Notes: generated by a model not told the origin, from the letters alone. A stretch of DNA of 7,546 nt from an uncultured Enterocloster sp. (GCA_944382045.1 CALWMT010000123.1:1-7546); one strand, 5' to 3'; shown: positions 1 through 6,039, numbered from the stretch's first letter. Program-made: numbers and translations.

Positions 1-57
1 AAAAACAAATTTGAGGTTCAGAATCCAGCCGCTAAACATGCCGATTCTGAACCTCAA
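1..57 (-). terminator. Intrinsic terminator after the DHDPS-family aldolase gene
   Basis: Seen directly: perfect 15-bp inverted arms at 11-25 and 43-57 (TTGAGGTTCAGAATC and its complement) enclose a 17-nt loop. On the minus strand the stem is followed by ATTTGTTTTT at the window edge. The hairpin starts 30 nt past the aldolase stop codon. The long perfect stem plus U-rich tail make it a strong rho-independent terminator that closes the garR-aldolase unit. The loop is longer than usual for a terminator. Whatever lies to the left is outside the window. Confidence 0.85.
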
Positions 58-87
58 TATTTTCAACTCTTTCCCCAAATTAGAGCT

Positions 88-987
88 TTAGATCAGCCCC
101 GCCGTCTTCATCTCCGCCTTGATCCGGTCAAGCACCGGTCCCTCGGGGGTAGCCAGGTTGGGCTTATAGGGCAGGCCAATGTCCCGTCCTCTCAGATTTG
201 CCATGTCCTTTGCCGCTACCGGGAAGCTTGCTCCATCCATGGACAGGCGCACCGGATTCAGCTTGAACTGTGCCTCTAAGGAGCCCTCCAGATCGCCGGC
301 CACAAACTTGTTGTATACGTCCGTGATCAGCTCCGGCATAAAGTTTGCAGCGGTGCACACGCCGCCCACCGCTCCATGGCACATGGAGGCATACAGCAGG
401 GTATCCTTGCCGCCGAATACCTTAAAGCCCACATCGCGGGTCCTGCGGATAAACTCAGAGGTCTGGGTGATATCGCCGCTGGTATCCTTCATACCCACGA
501 TATTGGGAACCTCGTGAGCCAGGCGCTCCACCAGCCTTCCGGACATTGTGTAGCCCACACGGCCCGGATTATTGTAAAGGAGCATGGGAGTCTCAGGTAC
601 TGTCTCCGCGATGGTCTTAAAGTGAAGGTAGAGCTCATCCTCCGTGGGCTTTAAGAACATGGGCTGGAGAACAGAAATTCCGGCAGCCCCGTTGGCCACT
701 GCCATCTTCGCCAGACGGCAGCACTTTCTCGTGCTGATAGCGCCGATGCCAAAGTATACCGGCACACGGCCCGCAGCCTGATCCACCATGATCTTGAGGC
801 CCCGCTCCATCTCGTCCTCTTCCACCACGTAGAACTCGCCGTTGCTTCCAAAGGCCAGGATGCCCAGCACGCCGCCCTCAATTACATAGTCAACCTGCTC
901 TCTCAGCTTTGCCTCGTCGATCCGCTCCTCCTCGTCAATGGGAGTGAGAATGGGAACGATCACACCCTTGATAAAATCTGTATTCAT
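88..987 (-). CDS. Dihydrodipicolinate synthase/N-acetylneuraminate lyase superfamily aldolase (DapA-like, probably not DapA itself)
   Basis: This is a 299-residue class I aldolase of the DapA/NanA (TIM-barrel) family, close to the family's usual length of about 290-310. Visible motifs: the substrate-carboxylate loop G47-S48-N49-G50-E51-F52; the catalytic tyrosine in LLYNNPGR (Tyr138); the Schiff-base lysine in GMKDTSGD (Lys167). These are the positions of Tyr133 and Lys161 in E. coli DapA. The GSNGEF form of the loop, instead of the GTTGE of true DapA, resembles 4-hydroxy-2-oxoglutarate aldolase-like and sugar-acid aldolase members. Pyruvate is the expected keto substrate or product. The gene starts 25 nt after the garR stop, with AAGGAG at 995-1000 seven nt before the ATG, so it is co-transcribed with garR. 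From that context I infer cleavage of a 2-keto-3-deoxy aldarate to pyruvate and tartronate semialdehyde. Alternatives are a KdgD-type dehydratase, a 4-hydroxy-2-oxoglutarate aldolase or a YjhH/YagE-like aldolase. The family is certain; the substrate is not. Confidence 0.88.
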   Translation of the reverse strand: MNTDFIKGVIVPILTPIDEEERIDEAKLREQVDYVIEGGVLGILAFGSNGEFYVVEEDEMERGLKIMVDQAAGRVPVYFGIGAISTRKCCRLAKMAVANGAAGISVLQPMFLKPTEDELYLHFKTIAETVPETPMLLYNNPGRVGYTMSGRLVERLAHEVPNIVGMKDTSGDITQTSEFIRRTRDVGFKVFGGKDTLLYASMCHGAVGGVCTAANFMPELITDVYNKFVAGDLEGSLEAQFKLNPVRLSMDGASFPVAAKDMANLRGRDIGLPYKPNLATPEGPVLDRIKAEMKTAGLI

Positions 988-1012
988 AGCGCTTCTCCTT
1001 TTTATGGAATAT

Positions 1013-1897
1013 TTATGACTCTACCGTGGTGTTCGCGATCTTCTCGTAGTACTTCACGATGCTGGAGTGGTCCTCCTTCTCATATCCGTCTGCCTTCAGA
1101 GCCTGCATGATTTCCATGAGCTGGCCGGTCAGCGGCACAGGAGAGCTGATGGCATGGGCTGCGTTCAGCGCGTTGTTCAGGTCCTTGATGTGAAGCTCAA
1201 TGCGGAAGCCGGGCTTGAAGTTTCTGCCAAGCATCATCGGAGCCTTGGCATCCATAACGGTGGAGCCTGCCAGTCCGCCCCGGATCGCCTGGTACACCAG
1301 CTCCGGATCTGTGCCGGCCTTCTTCGCGAAGGTGAGGGCCTCCGATACAGCAGCGATATTCACGGCAACCACGATCTGGTTTGCCAGCTTGGCCACATTG
1401 CCGCTTCCCAGCTCACCAACATATACAACAGAGCCAGCCATTACCATGAGCATATCATAGTACTTGTCGAACAGCTCCTTCTTGCCGCCTACCATAACAG
1501 ACAGCGTTCCGTCGATCGCCTTGGGCTCTCCGCCGGATACAGGAGCATCCAGCATCTCAATGCCCATCTTAGCAAGCTCAGCGCCGATAGCCTTGCTCTC
1601 GGTTGGGTCGATAGAGCTCATGTCGATGAGCACGGTGCCGGGCTTTGCGCCCTCAGCCACGCCGTTCTCGCCCAGAACTGCAGCGCGCACATGGGGAGAG
1701 TTGGGAACCATGGTGATCACAACCTCGCACTGCTCAGCTACCTCTTTTCCGTTGTTTGCAGCCACAGCACCGCAGCCTACAACCTCATTTACCGCGTCCT
1801 TATTGAAATCAAAAACAACCAGCTCATAGCCAGCCTTTAACAGGTTCTTGCTCATGGGCTTACCCATAATTCCTAATCCGATGAAACCTACCTTCAT
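1013..1897 (-). CDS. garR: 2-hydroxy-3-oxopropionate (tartronate semialdehyde) reductase
   Basis: This is a 294-residue beta-hydroxyacid dehydrogenase, the same length as E. coli GarR. It reduces tartronate semialdehyde to D-glycerate with NAD(P)H in the cytoplasm. Seen: an N-terminal Rossmann motif G7-L-G-I-M-G12; the substrate motif DAPVSGGEPKA with S121-G122-G123; the catalytic lysine in GNVAKLANQ (Lys170) with Asn173; and a helical C-terminal domain with AIRGGLAGSTVMDAKAP. Long stretches, such as the first 24 residues and the DAPVSGG block, match E. coli GarR as I remember it almost word for word, which favours GarR over 3-hydroxyisobutyrate dehydrogenase. The frame stays open upstream, but I start at MKVGFIG: AAAGGAAGG sits just upstream, this start matches the family, and the longer start would lie upstream of the predicted transcription start. 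After the second beta strand it has D30-F31-N32 where E. coli has Asp-Arg-Asn. Loss of that Arg may favour NADH over NADPH (inference). Confidence 0.92.
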   Translation of the reverse strand: MKVGFIGLGIMGKPMSKNLLKAGYELVVFDFNKDAVNEVVGCGAVAANNGKEVAEQCEVVITMVPNSPHVRAAVLGENGVAEGAKPGTVLIDMSSIDPTESKAIGAELAKMGIEMLDAPVSGGEPKAIDGTLSVMVGGKKELFDKYYDMLMVMAGSVVYVGELGSGNVAKLANQIVVAVNIAAVSEALTFAKKAGTDPELVYQAIRGGLAGSTVMDAKAPMMLGRNFKPGFRIELHIKDLNNALNAAHAISSPVPLTGQLMEIMQALKADGYEKEDHSSIVKYYEKIANTTVES

Positions 1898-1945
1898 TTT
1901 GTTACCTTCCTTTCTGATCGATTGCTTGACATACCTTTTTGTATC

Positions 1946-1963
1946 AGTCAGATCTTCCTGACT
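1946..1963 (-). repeat. Hairpin or operator at the 5' end of the garR transcript
   Basis: Perfect 6-bp inverted repeat AGTCAG-N6-CTGACT (arms 1946-1951 and 1958-1963). The predicted transcription start is near 1966, so the hairpin would begin within the first few nucleotides of the mRNA. It could protect the 5' end of the mRNA or be an operator for a sugar-acid regulator. The sequence does not decide between these. Confidence 0.4.
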
Positions 1964-1972
1964 TCTGCACTC

Positions 1973-2001
1973 ATTATAGCGGCTTCGTTTTCCCAAAACA
2001 A
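1973..2001 (-). promoter_or_regulatory. Sigma-A-type promoter of the garR-aldolase unit
   Basis: On the minus strand, -35 TTGTTT (1996-2001) and a perfect -10 TATAAT (1973-1978) are separated by 17 bp. The -35 starts 15 nt after the terminator of the upstream nucleotidase gene. The predicted start near 1966 leaves a leader of about 69 nt before the garR ATG. The -35 is weak (3 of 6), which is compatible with activator control. Confidence 0.75.
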
Positions 2002-2015
2002 TCGGCATTCCAGCT

Positions 2016-2050
2016 AAAAAGAGGACTGTTTTTTATCCAAACAGCCCTCT
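2016..2050 (-). terminator. Intrinsic terminator after the 5'-nucleotidase gene
   Basis: Arms at 2020-2031 and 2039-2050 (minus strand AGAGGGCTGTTT / AAACAGTCCTCT) form a 12-bp stem with one G-U pair and a 7-nt loop. Five U residues follow on the minus strand (2016-2020). It lies about 40 nt past the nucleotidase stop and just before the garR promoter, so it insulates the two units. Confidence 0.9.
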
Positions 2051-2089
2051 CTCTCATATTTTTATTTCATTGTTTCAAAATCATTTCAA

Positions 2090-3919
2090 TTACTGAAACC
2101 GAATTCTTCCGTCTCCCGCTGGATTTCCATAGACAGAGCCGATCACACCGCCCAAGCTGTCCCGTATGTACGCGGCCAGCATATCCGCGTCGGTCATCAC
2201 CTCATCCCGGATAATCCGGCAGCCCGCAAACATGGTCATGCCGTCGCCGCCCTCCTTGAGCATATAATTGTGGGAGGCAAGGGTATAGGTTTTATTTAAA
2301 TCCAGGGGTTCTCCGCCCACCTGGATATCCGTGACACGGTATTCCCCAGCCACGCCGGTGAAATTCCCCTTGTCGTCCAGCGTCACACTGCTGGGGATAT
2401 CCGTCCGCACAGAAAAGGTCAGGCCGGAAACCTGCAGGAATCCGCCGTTCTCCTCAGGATAATTTCTCAATCCCATCTCCAGGGCGTCCTTTATCTGCTG
2501 GCCGGTGACCTCCGCCGCGCAGGCCATGTTTCCAAAGGGAAATACCTCCATAGCATTGTTGTAGGTGATGCTTCCCGGCGCAAAGCTGCTCCGGATCCCT
2601 CCGCCGTTGGAAAATCCAATGTCAGCCCCCAGCACGACCCGGTAGGCGTCCGCGGTCAGATCGCCCATGTTGGTCTCTGCCCGCCGGACCGCCCGCTGTC
2701 CCGTGGCCGGATCATTTACCGTCAAATCCACCTCGGAGCGGCCGATCACCGCCTCCATGGACTGGGCGTACTGTGCCTTGATCCCCTCGATCAGCGCGGC
2801 CATGGCAGGCTCCTCCGGCTTCTCCCCCTGGGCGCCGTCCGCCAGACTGAGCTCCGTGCCCGGATAGATGCGGCCGGGATCGCTGATCCGGTCCCTATTT
2901 AAGCTGTAAATCTCCTGCCAGCGGCTCCCATCTCCCAGCATTGCTGCAGCGATCCTCCAGAGGCTGTCCCCCGGCTGCACCGTATACGCGGCCTCCGCCG
3001 CTCCGTCACCTGCCACCTGGGAAATCAGCTCTGCGGTAATGGTTCCGTCCCCGCCAATGGTGAGCTTTCCTATATTGGCCAGCTTGGTCCCTGTCTGGGT
3101 CAGAACCACCTCTTTCCCCTCCTTGTTCCGCACAATGCGGGACTCTACGGTCTCATGGGAGTGGCCGTCAATGCAGGCGTCGATGCCTGTGGTGTTGGCC
3201 AGCACTGCCTCTGAGCTCCAGACAGGCGTGATGCTTGCATTTCCCAAGTGTCCCACTAAAATCACGTAATCTGCGCCCTCACCGCGGGCTGCATCCACGC
3301 TCTCCTGCACCTGACGGTATAAGGCCTGGCCGCTCTCATCCTCGCAGAAGCCGTAGATATAGTTTCCCGCATCGTCCTGGAAATACGCAGGACTCGACTT
3401 AGAAAAGCTCTCCGGCGTGGTGACCCCCACATAGGCTACCTGGGTATCCCCATATTCCATAACCCTGTAGGGCTCAAACACGGTCTCACCGGTCCTCAGA
3501 TCCACGAAATTGCAGGAATAGTATCCGCAGTCCAGCTCATCCGCCAGCTCCAGAAAGCGCGGCACTCCGTAATCAAACTCGTGGTTCCCAGGGACCGCCA
3601 CATCGTATCCGGCCTGATTCATAATTTGAATAATATACTCCCCTTCCGACAGCGTTCCCATGGGTGCGCCCTGGATAGCGTCCCCTGCATCCACCAGCGT
3701 CACGTAAGGAGTCTGCGCCTCCATCTGCTCCTTATAGAGAGCCAGACCGCCGTAGCCGATATTGTCCTCAACCCCGCAGTGCACATCATTGGTATAGAGC
3801 ACCACGATATCCTGGTCTGCGGCCAGTGCCGCAAACGGGAATGCAAATGCCGCCCAGCCAGCCGCCGCAGCTCCCAAGGCCGCAATTCCCTTGTTTCGAA
3901 TTTTCATCCATCCGCGCAT
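2090..3919 (-). CDS. Exported bifunctional metallophosphatase/5'-nucleotidase with internal LysM domain
   Basis: This 609-residue UshA/YfkN-like enzyme should hydrolyse nucleoside 5'-phosphates or related phosphoesters outside the cell. Residues 1-33 form a signal peptide: basic start, Ala-rich core and probable cleavage after Ala-Leu-Ala (31-33). The metallophosphatase domain (about 37-300) carries the metal ligands in order: D45 and H47 (TNDVH), D80 (DAGD), N112-H113 (GNHEFDYG), H224 (VGHLG), H253 and H255 (DGHSH). A LysM module (312-359, YTVQPGDSLWRIA through IYPGTEL) lies in the linker. The 5'-nucleotidase C-terminal domain (about 390-605) shows ETNMGDLTADA (415-425), NGGGIR (438-443), FPFGN (460-464) and a GGDG motif (557-560). 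No LPXTG or membrane tail is visible, so LysM probably holds the protein on peptidoglycan. AAGGAGG lies 12 nt before this ATG; a second ATG at codon 5 is too far from it. The upstream gap of 112 nt contains the rpmF terminator but no clear promoter. Family is sure; the preferred substrate is unknown. Confidence 0.93.
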   Translation of the reverse strand: MRGWMKIRNKGIAALGAAAAGWAAFAFPFAALAADQDIVVLYTNDVHCGVEDNIGYGGLALYKEQMEAQTPYVTLVDAGDAIQGAPMGTLSEGEYIIQIMNQAGYDVAVPGNHEFDYGVPRFLELADELDCGYYSCNFVDLRTGETVFEPYRVMEYGDTQVAYVGVTTPESFSKSSPAYFQDDAGNYIYGFCEDESGQALYRQVQESVDAARGEGADYVILVGHLGNASITPVWSSEAVLANTTGIDACIDGHSHETVESRIVRNKEGKEVVLTQTGTKLANIGKLTIGGDGTITAELISQVAGDGAAEAAYTVQPGDSLWRIAAAMLGDGSRWQEIYSLNRDRISDPGRIYPGTELSLADGAQGEKPEEPAMAALIEGIKAQYAQSMEAVIGRSEVDLTVNDPATGQRAVRRAETNMGDLTADAYRVVLGADIGFSNGGGIRSSFAPGSITYNNAMEVFPFGNMACAAEVTGQQIKDALEMGLRNYPEENGGFLQVSGLTFSVRTDIPSSVTLDDKGNFTGVAGEYRVTDIQVGGEPLDLNKTYTLASHNYMLKEGGDGMTMFAGCRIIRDEVMTDADMLAAYIRDSLGGVIGSVYGNPAGDGRIRFQ

Positions 3920-3961
3920 ATATATGTATAACCTCCTTAGGCTTTTCCTGTTTCCAGCAAC

Positions 3962-3997
3962 AAAACAAGGACCTTTGAAGCCTTCTCAAAGATCCCT
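3962..3997 (-). terminator. Intrinsic terminator after rpmF
   Basis: Arms 3967-3979 and 3985-3997 form a 13-bp stem with three G-U pairs and a 5-nt loop. The minus-strand tail is an interrupted U-rich run (TTGTTTTGTT). It starts 34 nt past the rpmF stop and ends about 45 nt before the nucleotidase start. The interrupted tail may allow some read-through, which matters because I see no clear separate promoter for the nucleotidase. Confidence 0.75.
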
Positions 3998-4031
3998 GTC
4001 TCTCCTTCACTTCTTAAAAACACTGCGGAGA

Positions 4032-4214
4032 TTAGTCCTCTACTTCCACGATCTCACGCTTGTTGTAGCTTCCGCAGGCCTTGCATACCCGATGAGGCAT
4101 CATCAGGGCACCGCACTTGCTGCACTTTACCAGATTCACAGCACCCATCTTCCAATTAGCTCTGCGGCTGTCCCTTCTCGCTTTGGAACTTTTATTCTTA
4201 GGGCAGATAGACAT
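4032..4214 (-). CDS. rpmF: 50S ribosomal protein L32
   Basis: This 60-residue, strongly basic protein is a structural component of the large ribosomal subunit. It has the L32 layout: a Lys/Arg-rich N-terminus (CPKNKSSKARRDSRRANWK) followed by a zinc ribbon C31-S-K-C34 ... C44-K-A-C47 with the diagnostic HRVCKACGSYNKR. All four cysteines are present, so this is the zinc-binding (C+) form. The start is fixed by AAGGAGG overlapping the last codons of the DUF177 gene, whose stop lies 3 nt before this ATG. The two genes are therefore transcribed together and probably translationally coupled, as DUF177/YceD and rpmF are in most bacteria. In many Clostridia plsX follows; here a terminator and a nucleotidase gene do. 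Confidence 0.97.
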   Translation of the reverse strand: MSICPKNKSSKARRDSRRANWKMGAVNLVKCSKCGALMMPHRVCKACGSYNKREIVEVED

Positions 4215-4217
4215 GGT

Positions 4218-4742
4218 TCACACCTCCTTCATCTGTTTGAAAATATCCTGGATAACTGACATCCTCGGATCAAGGGCAGCTTCCTCCCCGCCCTCCTCCG
4301 AGCCCGGATTCGTGCCATATCTATCAGAAATCCCCTTGCAGTCTTCCCTGCAGAGGACCCTTATAGGCATGTTCAGGATCAATTCACTGCCAACCAGCTG
4401 GTCCACATCCAGATTATAGCCATCAATATAGAACTGCTCGTCCAGCTCTGCCTCCCGCTCCTCACCGGTCTTCTTCATATCCAGCTCCAGGTCAATGGCC
4501 AGATCAAAGGGAACCTCAACAGGCTCCAGGCACCTGGCACAGGGAATCGACAGGCTCAGCACCGCCCTTCCCTTCACGGAAAACACCTTATCTCCCTGGT
4601 TCTCGATCACCAGCTCCACAGGCTCCCGCCGGACTACCGGATACGTCCCGCCTGACACAGAAAAGCTTTCCATCTCCAGAGGAACTTGGTACGTCTTAGA
4701 CTTTCCCTCAACAGGGAACAGTTCTGATAAATTGATCAGCAT
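4218..4742 (-). CDS. DUF177 (YceD family) protein encoded upstream of rpmF
   Basis: This 174-residue protein belongs to the DUF177/YceD family, almost always encoded directly before rpmF. In plants and E. coli the family is linked to 23S rRNA accumulation or ribosome biogenesis; the exact activity is unsettled. Seen: an N-terminal beta-rich part, the conserved C68-A-R-C71-L-E-P motif, an acidic middle, a Y109-N-L-D-V-D motif and a second cysteine pair in LCREDCKG (C131, C135). In typical members that second motif continues into Cys-Pro-x-Cys-Gly. Here it reads ISDRYGTN, so the last two cysteines are missing and the metal-binding part is degenerate. The acidic tail runs SEEGGEEAALDPR. AAGGAG (4749-4754) lies 6 nt before the ATG. 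A fully consensus promoter sits immediately upstream. Confidence 0.92.
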   Translation of the reverse strand: MLINLSELFPVEGKSKTYQVPLEMESFSVSGGTYPVVRREPVELVIENQGDKVFSVKGRAVLSLSIPCARCLEPVEVPFDLAIDLELDMKKTGEEREAELDEQFYIDGYNLDVDQLVGSELILNMPIRVLCREDCKGISDRYGTNPGSEEGGEEAALDPRMSVIQDIFKQMKEV

Positions 4743-4757
4743 ATCCTACTCCTTGAT

Positions 4758-4787
4758 ATGCACCTATGCTATTATACATAGGTGCAT
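4758..4787. repeat. Perfect 11-bp inverted repeat enclosing the -10 of the DUF177-rpmF promoter (candidate operator)
   Basis: Arms ATGCACCTATG (4758-4768) and CATAGGTGCAT (4777-4787) are perfectly complementary around an 8-bp centre that contains the -10 hexamer. The predicted start (near 4764) falls inside the downstream arm, so a transcript from this promoter carries only one arm. The repeat is therefore more likely a DNA-binding site than an RNA hairpin. In read-through RNA from ackA the whole hairpin would form, 3 nt from the ribosome binding site, without a U-tract. I do not recognise the regulator. Confidence 0.7.
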
Positions 4788-4799
4788 TTGGTTTGTCAA
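4771..4799 (-). promoter_or_regulatory. Fully consensus sigma-A promoter for DUF177-rpmF
   Basis: On the minus strand TTGACA (4794-4799), a 17-bp spacer and TATAAT (4771-4776) match the consensus at all 12 positions. The predicted start near 4764 leaves a leader of only about 20 nt. Such a strong promoter suits a ribosomal-protein gene. Confidence 0.92.
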
Positions 4800-4814
4800 C
4801 ACAAATTTCAGCAT

Positions 4815-4837
4815 AAAGCTCAGACGAAAGCTCGGAC
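4815..4837. repeat. Short tandem repeat just past the ackA stop
   Basis: Two copies of an 11-mer (AAAGCTCAGAC at 4815-4825, AAAGCTCGGAC at 4827-4837) differ at one base and are spaced 12 bp apart. They fill most of the gap between the ackA stop and the next -35. I see no stem with a U-tract here, so ackA lacks an obvious intrinsic terminator. The function is unknown. Confidence 0.5.
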
Positions 4838-4842
4838 AGCCC

Positions 4843-6039
4843 TTACTGTACCAGCGCCAGCGTCTCCCTTGCAATTGCCAGCTCCTCGTTGGTGGGGATG
4901 AGCATCACCTTCACCTTGGAGTTCGCAGAGGAGATCACCCGCTCCTCGCCCCGGACATCGTTGGCCTCGTCATCGATCTCCACGCCCAGATAGCCCAGGT
5001 AGCTGCAGATAGCCTTTCTGCCCGCCTTGTCGTTCTCGCCTACGCCTGCGGTAAAGGCGATGGCATCCACACCGTTCATGGCAGCTGTGTAAGCGCCGAT
5101 GTACTTGGCCACGCGGTAGATGAAGGCATCCAGTGCCACCTCAGCCAGGTGATTGCCCTCAGCCTTGGCCTTCTCGATATCGCGGAAGTCGCTGGAGATT
5201 CCATTTGTCATGCCGTAGACACCGGACTTTTTATTTAAAATATTGAGCATCTCGTTGATGTCCATGCCCTCCTTGTTCATAACGAACTGGAGAACAGCCG
5301 GATCCACGTCGCCGCTGCGGGTGCCCATGATCAGGCCCTCAAGCGGGGTAAGACCCATGCTGGTGTCCACGCACTTGCCGCCGATAGAGGCAGATACGCT
5401 GGCGCCGTTGCCCAGATGGCAGACGATCACCTTTGCGGTCTTGGGATCCAGGCCGCCGAACTTGATAGCCTCGCTGGATACAAACATGTGGCTGGTGCCG
5501 TGGAAGCCGTAACGGCGGATGCCGTACTTCTCATAGTATTCGTGGGGAATGGCATACATATACGCCTTCTCAGGCATCGCCATGCCGAACGCGGTGTCAA
5601 ACACAGCCACGTTGGGTGTGCCGGGCATAGCAGCCTCGCAGGCCTCGATGCCCATCAGGTTGGCCGGGTTGTGCAGCGGTCCAAGGTCGAAGCACTCGCG
5701 GATCACGCGCTTCACATCCTCGTTTACAACGATGGAATCGCTGTATACGGTGCCGCCGTGAAGTACCCGGTGGCCGATGGCGGAGATCTCAGAGGTGCTC
5801 TTGATCACGCCGTGCTCCGGATCCTGCAGAGCTTCCATAACCATCTCAATGGCGGTTCTGTGGTTGGGCATAGGCTTCTCGATGACGAACTTGTCTCTGC
5901 CGGTGGGCTGATGGGTCAGCTTGGAGCCCTCAATGCCGATGCGCTCGCAAAGGCCCTTGGCCACAACGCCCTCATGCTCCATGTCGATGAGCTGGTACTT
6001 TAAGGAAGAGCTTCCGCAGTTGATAACTAAAATCTTCAT
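4843..6039 (-). CDS. ackA: Acetate kinase
   Basis: This 398-residue cytoplasmic enzyme converts acetyl phosphate and ADP to acetate and ATP, the substrate-level phosphorylation step of acetate fermentation. The ASKHA-fold motifs are intact: N-terminal LVINCGSSSLKYQL (N7, S10, S12), R91 in GHRVLHGG, D148 in VFDTAFG, H180 in YGFHGTSH, the HLGNGAS loop (208-214), R241 in MGTRSG, AGVGEND, and E385 in TNEELAIARET. Numbering of R91, D148, H180 and R241 coincides with the catalytic residues of the Methanosarcina enzyme as I recall it. The frame is open 35 codons further upstream, but that stretch encodes low-complexity sequence across the intergenic hairpin. The MKILVIN start matches the family and has AGGAG 10 nt upstream. 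It follows pta by 89 nt and is expected to share its promoter. Confidence 0.97.
   Translation of the reverse strand: MKILVINCGSSSLKYQLIDMEHEGVVAKGLCERIGIEGSKLTHQPTGRDKFVIEKPMPNHRTAIEMVMEALQDPEHGVIKSTSEISAIGHRVLHGGTVYSDSIVVNEDVKRVIRECFDLGPLHNPANLMGIEACEAAMPGTPNVAVFDTAFGMAMPEKAYMYAIPHEYYEKYGIRRYGFHGTSHMFVSSEAIKFGGLDPKTAKVIVCHLGNGASVSASIGGKCVDTSMGLTPLEGLIMGTRSGDVDPAVLQFVMNKEGMDINEMLNILNKKSGVYGMTNGISSDFRDIEKAKAEGNHLAEVALDAFIYRVAKYIGAYTAAMNGVDAIAFTAGVGENDKAGRKAICSYLGYLGVEIDDEANDVRGEERVISSANSKVKVMLIPTNEELAIARETLALVQ

Noticed and set aside
88..987. Calling the aldolase gene dapA (lysine biosynthesis)
   Set aside because: The GSNGEF loop differs from the usual GTTGE of DapA, and the gene is paired with garR rather than with lysine genes.
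1067..1840. Long plus-strand open frame (257 codons) opposite garR
   Set aside because: It is the antisense shadow of a certain gene; the product is His/Leu-rich with no recognisable motif and there is no promoter or RBS that would require it.
1898..2008. Upstream extension of garR by 37 codons
   Set aside because: It would begin upstream of the -10 box and predicted start; the internal ATG has an RBS and matches the family N-terminus.
2062..2092. Possible catabolite-responsive element (TGAAATGATTTTGA on the minus strand) upstream of garR
   Set aside because: It lacks the central CG and symmetry of a cre site and lies upstream of the terminator that precedes the garR promoter.
3920..3967. 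Promoter for the nucleotidase gene based on TTGTTT and TATACA-like words
   Set aside because: No pair has a spacing near 17 bp; the TATACA word overlaps the RBS-to-start interval and cannot serve as -10 for this ATG.
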